Of a DNA stretch of 64,000 nt, positions 1 to 10,198 are shown piece after piece (the first letter of the stretch is position 1; each line of letters opens with the position of its first letter). A model generated the notes under the pieces. The model saw only the letters and a program-made list of their open reading frames with translations, searched no databases and had not been told where the DNA came from. Source of the DNA: Sporosarcina sp. JAI121 (GTDB lineage Bacteria > Bacillota > Bacilli > Bacillales_A > Planococcaceae); the NCBI RefSeq assembly GCF_013408665.1, contig NZ_JACCCL010000001.1:1627136-1691135 (forward strand), read 5' to 3'. The position numbers and the translations under genes were made by a program.

Positions 1-1505
1 GCCTTTCCGATAAAGGCGATTTCACCTAAAGCCGGACGGGAACAACCATTTGGACAACCGGACATGCGTATAACAATCTCTTTTTCACGTAAACCCGATT
101 CATCTAAAATCAACTCGATTTTATCCAACAGCGATGGTAGATAACGCTCGGCTTCGGCCATGGCCAGCCCGCAAGTCGGGAAAGCAACGCAAGCCATTGA
201 ACTTCTTCGTAATGCGGAATGATGCTGCCCATCAGTCAAGCCATGTTTCTCAATCAATTCTTCAACAATATTTTTTTGTTGACTGGAAACGTTACTTATA
301 ATCAGATTTTGATTCGGGCTGAGTCGGAAATCCCCTGTGTGAATCTTGGCTATTTCCCGCAGACCTGTCATCAATGGATAATCGTCCTGATCCTTAATCC
401 GGCCATTTTGGATAAAGAGTGTATAGTGCCATTTGTCGTTGCTCCCTTTCACCCAACCATAACGATCGCCATTATGTTCAAATTGATATTCCCGTGCCGC
501 ATCAAGTTCCCAGCCCAATCTTTCTTGGAGCTCATTGACAATCCAATCAAGACCCCGAGCATCAATCGTGTATTTGAAACGTGCGTACTTTCTCACAGAG
601 CGGTCTCCATAATCACGTTGAATTGTAATTATTTTCTCTGCCACCTCAATAATTTGATCTGGTGTACAAAATCCAATTACTCTGGCCAACTGTGGATACG
701 TCTTCGTATCTCCATGTGTCATCCCCATGCCGCCTCCGACAGCAATATTGAATCCTGTTAATTTACCTTCATCCAATATGGCAATCAGACCAAGATCCTG
801 GGAAAAAACATCAATATCATTATTAGGAGGTACTGCTACACCAATTTTAAATTTCCGTGGTAAATAGAGCGCGCCATACATCGGTTCAATTTCTTCATCC
901 GTTTCCTGACTGTCGACCACTTTTTCACCATCCAGCCAGATTTCATGATAAGCTGTTGTCCGTGGTGAAAGATAATCGCTCAGTTTCTGAGCCCAACCAT
1001 AAACTTCAGTGTGAATGTCCGATTGATAGGGATTTGGATTACACATCACATTCCGGTTTACATCACCGCAAGCGGCTAGCGTATCCATCAACGAATCGTT
1101 GATTTCTTGAATATTGTTCTTCATATTCCACTTTAAAATCCCATGCATTTGAAAAGCCTGCCTAGTAGTCAATTTCAACGTGCCGTTGCCATATTTATTG
1201 GCAACACGATCCATCACCAACCATTGTTCCGGAGTCGCAACTCCGCCCGGAGCACGGACACGAACCATAAACTGGTATGCCGGTTCTAATTTTTGTCGTT
1301 GACGCTCATTACGTAAATCTCGATCATCTTGCAAATAACTGCCATGGAATTTCATCAATCGATTATCGTCATCGGGGATTCCTGAACTGATTGGATATTC
1401 CATTGTATTCACCAGTGACCCTCGTAAATAATCGCTTTCGCTTTTTATCCGCTCAACGTCACTAGGCGGTCCCGGTTGTGGCGGTAGTATAATTTTTGTC
1501 GTCAT
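1..1505 (-). CDS. cysI: Sulfite reductase hemoprotein beta subunit, 3' end outside window
   Basis: This subunit reduces sulfite to sulfide with six electrons passed from the CysJ flavoprotein, using siroheme and a [4Fe-4S] cluster in the cytoplasm. About 501 codons are present and the C-terminus lies beyond base 1. Both cluster-binding motifs are visible: ACVAFPTC (C-X5-C) near residue 437 and [10 protein letters not shown] (C-X3-C) near residue 485, at the spacing known for E. coli CysI. The family motif [10 protein letters not shown] is near residue 143. ATG at 1505 follows an AGGAG-type site and lies 24 bp after the cysJ stop, so the two genes form a cysJI unit. Identification is firm. Confidence 0.96.
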   Translation of the reverse strand, partial: MTTKIILPPQPGPPSDVERIKSESDYLRGSLVNTMEYPISSGIPDDDNRLMKFHGSYLQDDRDLRNERQRQKLEPAYQFMVRVRAPGGVATPEQWLVMDRVANKYGNGTLKLTTRQAFQMHGILKWNMKNNIQEINDSLMDTLAACGDVNRNVMCNPNPYQSDIHTEVYGWAQKLSDYLSPRTTAYHEIWLDGEKVVDSQETDEEIEPMYGALYLPRKFKIGVAVPPNNDIDVFSQDLGLIAILDEGKLTGFNIAVGGGMGMTHGDTKTYPQLARVIGFCTPDQIIEVAEKIITIQRDYGDRSVRKYARFKYTIDARGLDWIVNELQERLGWELDAAREYQFEHNGDRYGWVKGSNDKWHYTLFIQNGRIKDQDDYPLMTGLREIAKIHTGDFRLSPNQNLIISNVSSQQKNIVEELIEKHGLTDGQHHSALRRSSMACVAFPTCGLAMAEAERYLPSLLDKIELILDESGLREKEIVIRMSGCPNGCSRPALGEIAFIGK

Positions 1506-1529
1506 TTTCCCAGCTCCTTTTCAGTCTAT

Positions 1530-3359
1530 TTAATAGACATCCCGTTGATAACGTTTCTGCTGTTGCATGTCAGCCAAATAGGCGGTTGCTTCCTTGGAAC
1601 TCATGGCGCCTTCTTCTTCTAGGATTTTCTCTAAAGTTGCATGAACATCGGTTGCCATCTGCTTTTCATCCCCACAAACGTAAACCACAGCTCCCTCTTC
1701 CAGCCATTGAAAAATATCTTGACTTTTCTCTAGCATACGGTTCTGGACATAGACCTTTTCGTCCGTATCACGGGAAAATGCAACATCCATCCGTGTCAAT
1801 ACACCTTGTTTGAGCCAGTTCTGCCATTCAACCTGATATAGGAAGTCTGTCACAAAATGCTGGTCACCAAAGAACAACCATGTTTTCCCTTCGGCGCTAA
1901 TCTCTTCCCGCTCTTCTAAGAACGATCTGAACGGGGCGACTCCAGTACCGGGTCCAATCATAATTATCGGTGTGTCAGGATCCTCCGGTAATTTAAAGTT
2001 CGCATTCCGCTGAACATATACAGGCAAGCTATCACCTGGTAGTGCGCGAACAGCGCATTCGTCCGAGCAGACACCCACCCGATTGCGACCGTGCGATTCA
2101 TAACGGACGGTTCCAATCGTGAGATGTACTTCATCTGGATTCGCTTTTGAACTGTTGGCGATTGAATAAAGGCGTGCTGGTATTTTTCGCAAAATCGAAA
2201 TAAATTCACTGGCGGGGACTTCCCAAGGTGCAAAATCCTTTACTAAATCCAATAGATCACGACCATACAGATAATTCCTGCATTCTTGATCTTTTTCCGG
2301 CTCCAATAGCTCTTTTAATCCTTTGGCAGCAGTTAGTTGCGATGCTTTTTGTAGTAGTGGTTTTGTAAGCACCGTAATCTCGAAGTTGGAAATCAATGAA
2401 TCACGCAGAGATTTCAGCTCTCCCTGCTTATTAACCGCGAGGAGTTCGTCAGGATTCCAGTTCATCTCAGTAATCAACGCATCTACTAACTTAGGGTCAT
2501 TTTCCGGGAAAACACCTAAACTATCACCTGGTTCAAAATCAAGATTTGATCCTTCAAGTGATAATTCAAGATGTCGTGTTTCTTTGTTCGACCCACGGCC
2601 ATTCAAATTGAAATTTTCAAGGATTTCAGCTTTAAATGGATTCGTTCTCGAATATTTCGCTTGTTCAGAGGGTGCCGTATTATTGACAGTTTGCTGAACA
2701 GACGTAGAATTGGTCCCTTCTCGTTTGTTCAATGTAAAAAGAACGTCCTTTAGCCATTCTGCGGCAGGTTCATCATAATCCAAGTCACAATCAACACGCG
2801 GACTAAGCTGTTTAGCTCCTAATTCCAGCAAACGCTCATCGAATTGTTTTCCTGTTTGACAGAAGAATTCATAAGAACTATCTCCCAAAGACAATACTGA
2901 AAATTCTAGGTTTTCCAATCTCGGAGCCCTTTTACTGTGAAGATATTCATGGAACGGAATCGCATTATCAGGTGGATCACCTTCTCCATGCGTGCTCACA
3001 ATCAATAGTAGGTTTTCGATTTTCTTCAATGCATTTGGTTTGAAATCATTCATTGAAGAAAGCGTTACTTGAAAATCTTCTGCTTCCAGGTTTTTCGACA
3101 GGTTTTCAGCTAATGCTTGCCCGTTGCCGGTCTGTGATCCGTAGAGGATGGTCACTTCTCGGGAGATAACCTCTGTACTAACGACAGGAGCTTCCAATAC
3201 AGCCACGCCGCCGGATGCAATTTGATTTTTCGCTATCTGATTTGCACTCAAATACCCGCCCAGCCAGATTTGTTGTGTCTCCGTCAGAACTGGCAGAAGT
3301 TGATTAAGGAGTTCTACCTGCTCCTTATTAAATGGACTGTTTATCTCTAGAAGCGCCAA
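1530..3359 (-). CDS. cysJ: Sulfite reductase [NADPH] flavoprotein alpha subunit
   Basis: The protein carries electrons from NADPH through FAD and FMN to CysI. The 609 residues show an N-terminal flavodoxin domain (YGSQTGNGQ near residues 73-81, STHGEGDPPDN further on), a linker, then an FAD/NADPH reductase module with RLYSIANSS and GPGTGVAPFRSF. The start is TTG at 3359 preceded by GAGGTGG at about 8 bp; no ATG fits as well. It is followed after 24 bp by cysI and preceded after 34 bp by the small yezD gene. Length and domain order match the family, so the call is secure. Confidence 0.97.
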   Translation of the reverse strand: MALLEINSPFNKEQVELLNQLLPVLTETQQIWLGGYLSANQIAKNQIASGGVAVLEAPVVSTEVISREVTILYGSQTGNGQALAENLSKNLEAEDFQVTLSSMNDFKPNALKKIENLLLIVSTHGEGDPPDNAIPFHEYLHSKRAPRLENLEFSVLSLGDSSYEFFCQTGKQFDERLLELGAKQLSPRVDCDLDYDEPAAEWLKDVLFTLNKREGTNSTSVQQTVNNTAPSEQAKYSRTNPFKAEILENFNLNGRGSNKETRHLELSLEGSNLDFEPGDSLGVFPENDPKLVDALITEMNWNPDELLAVNKQGELKSLRDSLISNFEITVLTKPLLQKASQLTAAKGLKELLEPEKDQECRNYLYGRDLLDLVKDFAPWEVPASEFISILRKIPARLYSIANSSKANPDEVHLTIGTVRYESHGRNRVGVCSDECAVRALPGDSLPVYVQRNANFKLPEDPDTPIIMIGPGTGVAPFRSFLEEREEISAEGKTWLFFGDQHFVTDFLYQVEWQNWLKQGVLTRMDVAFSRDTDEKVYVQNRMLEKSQDIFQWLEEGAVVYVCGDEKQMATDVHATLEKILEEEGAMSSKEATAYLADMQQQKRYQRDVY

Positions 3360-3393
3360 CGATTTCCACCTCGCAAAGTAGTATTTTTTTCGT

Positions 3394-3540
3394 TTATTTT
3401 AATCTGATCTTTTCATTTTTCTCGATTTGGACAACAACATTATCTTGGACAATCAATGTTATTGAGCCGTATTGCATCGTAATTAGCATCTGCTTTAAAT
3501 TTTCTATTGTCAGATCAAGATTTTGTTCCCTTTTCCCCAT
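3394..3540 (-). CDS. yezD: YezD family small protein (DUF2292)
   Basis: This 48-residue protein starts at ATG 3538-3540 and ends in TAA at 3394. It contains the YezD/DUF2292 pattern: a short helix (TIENLKQMLITM), YGSITLIVQDN, then VVVQIEKNEKIRLK at the C-terminus. An AGGAAGG sequence lies about 13 bp upstream of the start. In Bacillales this family commonly sits beside sulfite reductase or sulfate-assimilation genes, and here it lies directly upstream of cysJ. Its biochemical role is unknown. It is easily missed because of its size, but the match to the family pattern and the context support it. Confidence 0.85.
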   Translation of the reverse strand: MGKREQNLDLTIENLKQMLITMQYGSITLIVQDNVVVQIEKNEKIRLK

Positions 3541-3655
3541 AGTCACTGTCCATCCTTCCTATGAAAATACGAGCCTTCAGGCAGTTGAATACTAGATAGT
3601 AAATGGTGTTCCTTCATTTAATAACTATATAATTCGAATATCGACTTTCATATGT

Positions 3656-4411
3656 TCAACTTATATAGCACGATTTTTCTGATTCAAGTAATTCAGTCAC
3701 TCGTTCCACGAGTATATCTCGGATATTCTCATGATAGCCAAGGCTATGACAAAGAATTAATCGATTGGCGCCAGTTGACTGTTGTGTAATCTTTTTTTCA
3801 ATTCCATTCATTAAAATTCCTGTGAAAAGCAAGTAAGGAATAATGAAAACTTGTTTTTGCGAAACTTGCTGCAGTTGTTGCAACACCTCATCGAAATGAG
3901 GGGCCGCTCCATAAAGAAAACAAACTTCAACTTTGTTAAAGGCATAGTTATCACGAAGAAGCCGTGCAATCTCGGTTAAATCCTGCTTGACTGCTGGATC
4001 GCTGCTGCCCCTTCCAATTAATAACACTTGGGCATCTTCTGCTATCGTGATTTTTTGTTCGAGTACCCGATCATATAAACTGTCAACAATTTTCGGATGA
4101 ATGCCAAACGGCCTTCCGTATGTAAATTCGACATCGGGATACATGATCCTACCCACTTCGATTTCAAATGGAATATCATCTTTTGCATGAATTGCTGATA
4201 ATAGTAGGATAGGAACGACCGCAATTTTAGTAGCACCTTGGTCCACACACTTGGCAATTCCCTCATTCACGCTTGGGGCCGCCAACTCTAAAAAACAAAT
4301 TTCTTGTATCGGAACATCGATAAGTGCTTGACTGCTCCGGATAAATTGAATGGCTTCTTCGACACCTGCCTTTACCCGGCTGCCATGGCACACATATAAG
4401 ATTGCCTGCAT
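3656..4411 (-). CDS. sirB: Sirohydrochlorin ferrochelatase (CbiX/SirB type)
   Basis: The enzyme inserts Fe2+ into sirohydrochlorin, the last step of siroheme synthesis needed by CysI. The 251-residue protein opens with ILYVCHGSR, carrying the N-terminal metal-binding His of the CbiX/SirB family, and has the LLLSAIHAKDDIP segment typical of these chelatases. The start ATG at 4411 follows GGGGGA, and only 21 bp separate it from the sumT stop. Context (sumT upstream, sulfite reductase downstream) argues for siroheme rather than cobalamin. A separate precorrin-2 dehydrogenase (SirC) is not present in the window. Confidence 0.92.
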   Translation of the reverse strand: MQAILYVCHGSRVKAGVEEAIQFIRSSQALIDVPIQEICFLELAAPSVNEGIAKCVDQGATKIAVVPILLLSAIHAKDDIPFEIEVGRIMYPDVEFTYGRPFGIHPKIVDSLYDRVLEQKITIAEDAQVLLIGRGSSDPAVKQDLTEIARLLRDNYAFNKVEVCFLYGAAPHFDEVLQQLQQVSQKQVFIIPYLLFTGILMNGIEKKITQQSTGANRLILCHSLGYHENIRDILVERVTELLESEKSCYIS

Positions 4412-4432
4412 GCTAATCCCCCTTTTCTTCCG

Positions 4433-5215
4433 CTAGTACGCCGACACTTCTTGTATGAGCTTTTGATCCACCCCCGCTTGTTCGAACCATTGAATCTTCT
4501 CTCTTAACTTTACAACCTCACCGACAATGATCATGCTCGGATTTTTCATGTCAGACTTTCTAGCAATCTCGACTATAGAAGATAATGTTCCTGTAATCGT
4601 ATACTGATCTTCTGTCGTTCCCCAATGGACAAGTGCGACCGGTGTACTTTCAGGTCGACCATATTTCGTGAGCTGAGCACAAATATATGGCAAATTACCA
4701 ACCCCCATATAAATCGCCAAGGTATCAATTCCCTTCGCAAGACTTTCCCAATGAATGGAATCACTTTTACCGGCGCGCATATGACCTGTGACAATCGCAA
4801 AGCTTGAACTGAGTTCGCGATGAGTAACAGGGATACCTGCATAAGCAGGTGCAGCAATTCCTGCAGTAATCCCGGGAACCACCTCGAAAGAAATCCCATT
4901 GTCAGCAAGTACTTCAGCTTCTTCAGCACCTCTCCCGAAAACGAATGGATCTCCGCCTTTTAAGCGAGTGACAATCTTTCCTTGTTTCGCATACTTCACT
5001 AGAAAGTGATTGATCGTTTCCTGAATCATCGCGTGATAGTTTGGCAGTTTCCCGCAATAAATTAAGTCGGCTCCCGGTTTTGCATAGTCGAGTAGCTCTT
5101 TATTGATTAAGCGGTCATATAGGATGACATCTGCCTCTTGAATACACTTCATCCCCTTAACGGTTATTAAATCAACATCTCCGGGACCCGCACCAACTAG
5201 ATAAACTTTACCCAT
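4433..5215 (-). CDS. sumT: Uroporphyrinogen-III C-methyltransferase
   Basis: This SAM-dependent enzyme methylates uroporphyrinogen III at C2 and C7 to give precorrin-2, the first committed step to siroheme. The 260 residues start with VYLVGAGPGDVDLITVKG and contain RLKGGDPFVFGRGAEE, both signatures of the SumT/CobA family. It is a stand-alone methyltransferase without the CysG dehydrogenase domain. ATG at 5215 is preceded by GGAGAGGG. The gene lies between sat (44 bp upstream) and sirB (21 bp downstream) in the same operon, as in the B. subtilis cysH operon (ylnD). Confidence 0.94.
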   Translation of the reverse strand: MGKVYLVGAGPGDVDLITVKGMKCIQEADVILYDRLINKELLDYAKPGADLIYCGKLPNYHAMIQETINHFLVKYAKQGKIVTRLKGGDPFVFGRGAEEAEVLADNGISFEVVPGITAGIAAPAYAGIPVTHRELSSSFAIVTGHMRAGKSDSIHWESLAKGIDTLAIYMGVGNLPYICAQLTKYGRPESTPVALVHWGTTEDQYTITGTLSSIVEIARKSDMKNPSMIIVGEVVKLREKIQWFEQAGVDQKLIQEVSAY

Positions 5216-5259
5216 TCACTACCCTCTCCTAGCCATCTGAATTTACAGTAACATCGTCT

Positions 5260-6408
5260 TTATAAATGGACCGTTTCTTTTTGCATACCGGCAATTAATA
5301 CGTCAATTACTTCCGGGCGACTGAATGTCGATGGCAGTTGTTCACCGTTGCGAAGCTTTTCCCTGACCTTCGTACCGGATAAAATCATATGGTGACTCGC
5401 ATCATGCGGGCATGTTTTGGGTGTTGCCATACTGTCGCATTTATTGCAATAAAAACTATGCTCAAAAAATAATAACGTAATCCCAAGCTCTCCAAGCGTA
5501 AAGTTGCTGAAGATTTTTTGGGCATCGTACGTGCCATAATAATTACCTACACCAGCATGATCTCGACCAACGATAAAGTGCGTGCAACCGAAATTCTTTC
5601 GGACCATCGCATGAAAAACAGCTTCCCTTGGTCCGGCATAACGCATTGCTGCAGTAAATACACCTAAAAACACATGTTCCTTTGCATAATAGTTTTCTAG
5701 TAATACTTCATAGCTCTCCAGGCGTACATCTGCCGGAATATCATCTGATTTCGTTTCACCTACAAGTGGATTCAAGAATAATCCATCTACAATTTCCAAT
5801 GCTGTTTTTTGAATATATTCATGTGCCCTGTGAACCGGATTTCTTGTTTGGAAACCAACGACTGTTTCCCAGCCACGCTCCTGGAACTTTTGCCTTGTTT
5901 CAATCGGATCATAGATGTAGTCAGAAAACTCATTTAACGGCCTACGCTTAATCAATGTAATTGTTCCGCCAAGATATACATTTGGACGTTCAAACAACTT
6001 CTTAACGCCTGGATGCTCACGGTCTGTCGTTTGATAGACCAGTTCTGCTTCTTGTTCCTTGTCTGGTGTAAAAATATCCGATACTTCAAGCACACCATAG
6101 ACAACACCGTCTTTCACCAATTTCACGAAGTTCCCAACAGCGATATCTTGTGCATTCTCCTCCGTCGTTGGCAATGTAATCGGAATCGTCCACGGTTCCC
6201 CAGTAGAAAGCCTCATAGTCGTAACGACAGAGTGATAATCTACTTCTGTTAAAAATCCACTTAACGGGCTATAAGCACCCGTACCGATTAAATCTAAGTC
6301 ACTACTTGCAATTTCATCTAATTCAACCGTTTTCGTGAACCCCTCGAATTGAAAATCAGGATTCCTGCGATTAATTAATGTGCCACCGTGTGGTTGACTC
6401 AAGCTCAT
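5260..6408 (-). CDS. sat: Sulfate adenylyltransferase (ATP sulfurylase)
   Basis: The enzyme makes adenosine 5'-phosphosulfate from ATP and sulfate, the activation step of sulfate assimilation. The 382-residue protein has the monomeric bacterial form without a fused kinase. Motifs include [15 protein letters not shown] (the HxxH-like nucleotide site, about residue 191), VGRDHAGVG, and [13 protein letters not shown] near the C-terminus. A Cys cluster ([15 protein letters not shown]) before the C-terminal motif resembles the Zn-binding segment of this class. ATG at 6408 follows GGAGG. It is 48 bp downstream of cysH and belongs to the same transcript. Confidence 0.96.
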   Translation of the reverse strand: MSLSQPHGGTLINRRNPDFQFEGFTKTVELDEIASSDLDLIGTGAYSPLSGFLTEVDYHSVVTTMRLSTGEPWTIPITLPTTEENAQDIAVGNFVKLVKDGVVYGVLEVSDIFTPDKEQEAELVYQTTDREHPGVKKLFERPNVYLGGTITLIKRRPLNEFSDYIYDPIETRQKFQERGWETVVGFQTRNPVHRAHEYIQKTALEIVDGLFLNPLVGETKSDDIPADVRLESYEVLLENYYAKEHVFLGVFTAAMRYAGPREAVFHAMVRKNFGCTHFIVGRDHAGVGNYYGTYDAQKIFSNFTLGELGITLLFFEHSFYCNKCDSMATPKTCPHDASHHMILSGTKVREKLRNGEQLPSTFSRPEVIDVLIAGMQKETVHL

Positions 6409-6456
6409 TTAAATTCCTCCATTTTTCACTTAATTTTGGTCATACGCTATTACGAT

Positions 6457-7167
6457 TTAACTTTTATGCAAGCCACATTCCGTTTTGTTTTGATTAGCCC
6501 ATCGTCCTGACCTTGAACCTGTTGTTGTATCGCCTGGCAATGTACAAGGGGCGCAGCCAATACTTGGATAGCCATGGTCATGGAGAGGGTTATAGGGCAA
6601 TTGGTGTTTTTCAACATACGCCCAAATATCACTCCACGACCAATGAATCAGCGGGCAAACTTTTATCGATTGAAAGGTTTCATCCTTATTCACAAAATTC
6701 GTCTGACTTCTCGATGGTGATTGTTCGCGTCTAAGTCCAGATAACCAAGCTGTCGCATTACTTACTGTTTCTCGTAGCGGCACCACTTTTCTCATATGAC
6801 AACAACGGTCAGGCTGTCTTTCCCAAAGTTTATCGCCATATTTTTCAGCTTGTTCTTCAACTGTTAAAATGGGCTTTTTCAATTCAATCACCAAATTTGG
6901 ATAGCGACTTTTCACTTCATCGATTAAGGTATATGTTTCTTGAAAATGAAATCCTGTATCCAGAAAGACCACTTTAGCTGTTGGTTTTATTTTCGAAATT
7001 AAATCTATCATTACGATACCTTCAACCCCGAAGCTACATGCATATACAAGCTCGTCTTTATATTCGCCGTAAGCCCATTGCAATACGTTTAATGCACCTT
7101 TGGATTCATCGTCAATCGTAAATTTGTCATTGGACTCAACCCATGATTCATACGTAAGTTTCACCAA
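6457..7167 (-). CDS. cysH: Assimilatory APS/PAPS reductase, [4Fe-4S] type
   Basis: The enzyme reduces (P)APS to sulfite with thioredoxin. The 236 residues carry RCCHMRK (Cys122-Cys123) and GCAPC (Cys205, Cys208), the four cluster ligands that mark the APS-reducing class, plus the catalytic ECGLH near the C-terminus. The open frame extends to a TTG at 7185, but that stretch contains the AAGGAG ribosome-binding site, so TTG at 7167 (or GTG at 7164) is the better start. The gene has its own sigma-A-like promoter (7317-7345) and a terminator hairpin 18 nt before the ribosome-binding site, suggesting control by attenuation. Confidence 0.95.
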   Translation of the reverse strand: MVKLTYESWVESNDKFTIDDESKGALNVLQWAYGEYKDELVYACSFGVEGIVMIDLISKIKPTAKVVFLDTGFHFQETYTLIDEVKSRYPNLVIELKKPILTVEEQAEKYGDKLWERQPDRCCHMRKVVPLRETVSNATAWLSGLRREQSPSRSQTNFVNKDETFQSIKVCPLIHWSWSDIWAYVEKHQLPYNPLHDHGYPSIGCAPCTLPGDTTTGSRSGRWANQNKTECGLHKS

Positions 7168-7197
7168 AGTAATTCTCCTTCCCAATCTTTTTAAAAA

Positions 7198-7232
7198 AGG
7201 CGACTTTAATCATTCAATGATTAAAATCGCCT
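7198..7232 (-). terminator. Leader terminator/attenuator upstream of cysH
   Basis: On the minus strand an inverted repeat (AGGCGATTTTAATCAT against ATGATTAAAGTCGCCT) is followed by TTTTTT. It lies between the cysH promoter and the cysH ribosome-binding site, not after a gene. Read-through would be needed for expression of cysH and everything downstream. A 17-codon reading frame (7260 to 7210) runs into the hairpin. No SAM-I, T-box or other known riboswitch consensus was recognised. Confidence 0.8.
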
Positions 7233-7316
7233 CTAATTTTTTAGTCAGCGCATTATTCATATGTTCACTATCTGCCCTAAGCTTCTGGTTTTCCAGTCGG
7301 CTATTCGTTAAAATAT

Positions 7317-7345
7317 ATGTTAACTTTATTAATCCTATGTGTCAA
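7317..7345 (-). promoter_or_regulatory. Sigma-A-type promoter of cysH
   Basis: TTGACA (7340-7345) and TAACAT (7317-7322) are separated by exactly 17 bp on the minus strand. The promoter lies just downstream of cysC, giving the cysH group a separate start within the sulfate cluster. Confidence 0.75.
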
Positions 7346-7404
7346 GTAGGTATTAAGGCATTTCATTCCCATAATCCTAATTAATTACAGGAACACCGAT
7401 TTTT

Positions 7405-8004
7405 TCATATATAATTATTATCATTTAAATACGAAACGATGACTTCGACTGATTCTGAAATACTTAATCGATTTGTATCGATGGTGATTTCAGGCGCATC
7501 GGGTTCTTCATAAGGAGCATCTATCCCTGTAAAGCCTTTAATTTCACCCAATCTTGCTTTCTTGTAAAGTCCCTTCGGATCGCGTTCTTCACATGATTCC
7601 ATAGTGGCTTTCATGTATATTTCTATAAATTCATCAGTTTCCACAAGTTCACGTACTTGATTACGATCTTCTCGATAAGGGGAAATGAATGCGGTTAACG
7701 TGAACAATCCTGCATCGACCAATAATTTAGAAACTTCACCGATTCTGCGGATATTTTCCGTTCGATCCTCTGGACTAAACCCTAAATTCTTATTTAAACC
7801 ATATCTAACGTTATCGCCATCCAGTCGATAGGTGTGAATGCCCCGCGCGTGTAATGCCGTTTCCAATGCAACTGAAATCGTCGACTTTCCTGATGCCGAT
7901 AATCCTGTAAACCATAGGACAGCACTTTTATGCCCCTTAGCTTCACGGCGAATTGCTTTTGTGATCTCGGATTCATGCCAAACGATATTTGTAGACTTTG
8001 TCAT
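7405..8004 (-). CDS. cysC: Adenylyl-sulfate (APS) kinase
   Basis: The enzyme phosphorylates APS to PAPS. The 199 residues contain the P-loop GLSASGKS (about residues 35-42), [11 protein letters not shown], and the ISPYREDR segment characteristic of APS kinases. ATG at 8004 is preceded by AGGAGGAG, and the gene follows the permease after 12 bp, so the two are co-transcribed. The neighbouring CysH carries APS-reductase cysteines, so PAPS is probably not strictly needed for sulfite production, but the same combination occurs in B. subtilis. Confidence 0.96.
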   Translation of the reverse strand: MTKSTNIVWHESEITKAIRREAKGHKSAVLWFTGLSASGKSTISVALETALHARGIHTYRLDGDNVRYGLNKNLGFSPEDRTENIRRIGEVSKLLVDAGLFTLTAFISPYREDRNQVRELVETDEFIEIYMKATMESCEERDPKGLYKKARLGEIKGFTGIDAPYEEPDAPEITIDTNRLSISESVEVIVSYLNDNNYI

Positions 8005-8016
8005 TATATTCTCCTC

Positions 8017-9795
8017 CTAAAACCATACGTTATATATAACTGTTAGCGATGTAACCATAACAATGAGACTTAGCGGTGTGCCAATTCTCACATAGTCAAT
8101 AAATTTATAACCACCTGGACCATAAACAATTAAATTTGTTTGGTAACCAATCGGAGTGATAAAGCTTGATGAAGCTGCTATCGCAACTAATACCGCAAAT
8201 CCCATAGGATCAAGTGCCAGTGAATTTGCCAGTTCCAAACCAATCGGTAGCATCAAGACTGCGGCAGCACTATTTGTAATTAATTCTGTAAACAGGTTTG
8301 TCAATGCATACATCATCACTAAAATCCCGATGACCCCAATCGGTTTCCCTACTGCTATTAGCCCGGTAGCAGCTAAATCAGCCAACCCCGTTTTCGACAT
8401 TGCTATTCCAATGCCGAGCGAGCTGGCAATGATGAGTAATACTTCCATTTGCATATTTTTTTTTACGTCTTCCGTGCCAACAACCTTTGTGGTTAACAGA
8501 ATGACGACAGCCAATGCCATTGCATTAAGCATCGTTAACCACCCGATCGAAACGCAAACGATCATCAACAATAAAAGCACAATGGAAAACCAAGATTTCC
8601 AGTTGTTTTCATGTAATATCTTCGGTGTTTCTAACCGGGAAACAACATAAAAGTCATTGGATTGTTCATATTTTCCTATGAAATCAGCACCCGCTAATAA
8701 CAGCAGCGAATCTCCAGGTTTCAAACTAATATCGCTGACTTTACTTTGTATCCGTTCATTTTTCCGGTGGATTGCAATTACACCTGCATCATAACGCGAA
8801 CGAAACTGCGATTGTTTGATTGACTTGGATAGAAGCCCTGATTGATGAGACACGACCGCTTCTATTAAGTGAGTTGAACCGTTTTTAAGATCATCCAGTT
8901 CCAGATTCGTTCCCGTTCTTAATTTTAAGCCATTGACTTTTTGTAATTCGGCCATTGTGGAAATTTTACCTGTAAAGATTAATCGGTCACCTGCCTGTAT
9001 GATCGTTGAGTTCCGGACAGGCGACACTCTTTCATTTTTGCGAATGATTTCAATGAGGTATATACTATCTAAATTGCGTAAGCCTGCTTTTACAACACTT
9101 TGGTTCACAAATTGAAATGATGAATCAACATGCATTTCTGCAATATATTCTTTCGCGCCTTCTTTCACTTGCTGACTAAAGCCTTTGTGATCAGGAAGTA
9201 ATCTTTTTCCTACAGTGAATAAATACAATAGACCAACTACTGTTACCGGAATGCCAACAACCGTTAATGTAAATAATGAAAATCCTTCAAGACCATAATC
9301 CAACAACATCCCGTGAACAACGATATTTGTAGATGTTCCCATCAGTGTAATCGTTCCACCCAAAATCGTGGCATACGATAACGGTATCAAAAACTTCGAA
9401 GGGGATATTCCATGTTCTTCACACCAGTTTTTAATAATAGGTGTAAACGTCACAACAATCGGTGTGTTATTGAGAAATGCTGATAACATTGAAATCGGCA
9501 CGAAGAACCGCACCATTGCCCCGGTCTGGGTTCGACTGTTCTTCAACCACTTTTCCGCAATTTGATCAATCCTTCCACTTTTTTGTACAGCCCCTGCGAC
9601 TATAAATAAGAGAGCTATTGTAAGCATTCCCTCATTCGAGAAACCGCTAAGTGCTTCTTTCGGTGTCAGTATTCCAGTAATCAACAAGATTACTAATGCC
9701 GAAAAGATAATCATCCCCGGTCTAGCTACATCTAAAACTAGACAAGCGAGCATAACAACAATCAAAACAAGCACTGTTATCATTTCCAATGACAT
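8017..9795 (-). CDS. SLC13-type permease with TrkA-C domains, probable sulfate importer
   Basis: The integral membrane protein has about 592 residues with a citrate-transporter/SLC13 fold. N-terminal helices include LNNTPIVVTFTPII, then two cytoplasmic RCK_C/TrkA-C domains (roughly residues 190-350), then C-terminal helices with TNLFTELITNSAAAVLM. Proteins of this layout are annotated as sulfate or divalent-anion transporters, and linkage to cysC supports sulfate. The frame is open to 9855, but those codons lie in a terminator hairpin. ATG at 9795, 8 bp after GGGTGG, is preferred (ATG 9801 is possible). B. subtilis uses the unrelated CysP at this position. Confidence 0.85.
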   Translation of the reverse strand: MSLEMITVLVLIVVMLACLVLDVARPGMIIFSALVILLITGILTPKEALSGFSNEGMLTIALLFIVAGAVQKSGRIDQIAEKWLKNSRTQTGAMVRFFVPISMLSAFLNNTPIVVTFTPIIKNWCEEHGISPSKFLIPLSYATILGGTITLMGTSTNIVVHGMLLDYGLEGFSLFTLTVVGIPVTVVGLLYLFTVGKRLLPDHKGFSQQVKEGAKEYIAEMHVDSSFQFVNQSVVKAGLRNLDSIYLIEIIRKNERVSPVRNSTIIQAGDRLIFTGKISTMAELQKVNGLKLRTGTNLELDDLKNGSTHLIEAVVSHQSGLLSKSIKQSQFRSRYDAGVIAIHRKNERIQSKVSDISLKPGDSLLLLAGADFIGKYEQSNDFYVVSRLETPKILHENNWKSWFSIVLLLLMIVCVSIGWLTMLNAMALAVVILLTTKVVGTEDVKKNMQMEVLLIIASSLGIGIAMSKTGLADLAATGLIAVGKPIGVIGILVMMYALTNLFTELITNSAAAVLMLPIGLELANSLALDPMGFAVLVAIAASSSFITPIGYQTNLIVYGPGGYKFIDYVRIGTPLSLIVMVTSLTVIYNVWF

Positions 9796-9844
9796 CGGCA
9801 TCACCACCCTTTCCGTATGCCTTTTTATTTTGATTTTACTATAC

Positions 9845-9896
9845 AAAAAAGGCATCTTTTTAATCGATTCGAATGATCGATTTGAAAGATGCCTTT
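9845..9896 (-). terminator. Leader terminator/attenuator upstream of the SLC13 permease
   Basis: A long stem (AAAGGCATCTTT ... AAAGATGCCTTTTTT with an inner ATCGAT pairing) with a U tract on the minus strand sits between a good promoter and the permease start. It mirrors the arrangement in front of cysH. A short frame of 17 codons (9913 to 9860) overlaps it. Confidence 0.75.
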
Positions 9897-9976
9897 AGTT
9901 GACTAATTAGCATGTATTTAATTGGTAAAAAATAAAAACCTCTCTAGATAGGATATAAACTATTAAGTTGAGACCA

Positions 9977-10005
9977 ATACTACCTCATCAAAAATTCAAT
10001 GTCAA
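9977..10005 (-). promoter_or_regulatory. Promoter of the permease-cysC unit
   Basis: TTGACA (10000-10005) and TAGTAT (9977-9982) are 17 bp apart on the minus strand. The predicted transcript has a leader of about 170 nt that includes the terminator at 9845-9896. Confidence 0.75.
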
Positions 10006-10198
10006 TGACTTATCAGATAATATTTTTAATCATATATGTTTAGTATGAATTAATGGGCAGTATCCCTAAAAGAAAAATAATTTGGTGCTATCCGTATTAT
10101 TAATAAATGCATGCTTAGGATGCAATTTACCCGTAAAAATAATTCATTATCTTTACTACGATAAAGCGTTGAAATGGAAAACTCCTATGAATCCGCTA

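Noticed and set aside
7233-7400. SAM-I riboswitch or T-box in the cysH leader
   Set aside because: The region has a promoter and terminator but none of the conserved core sequences of S-box, T-box or preQ1 elements.
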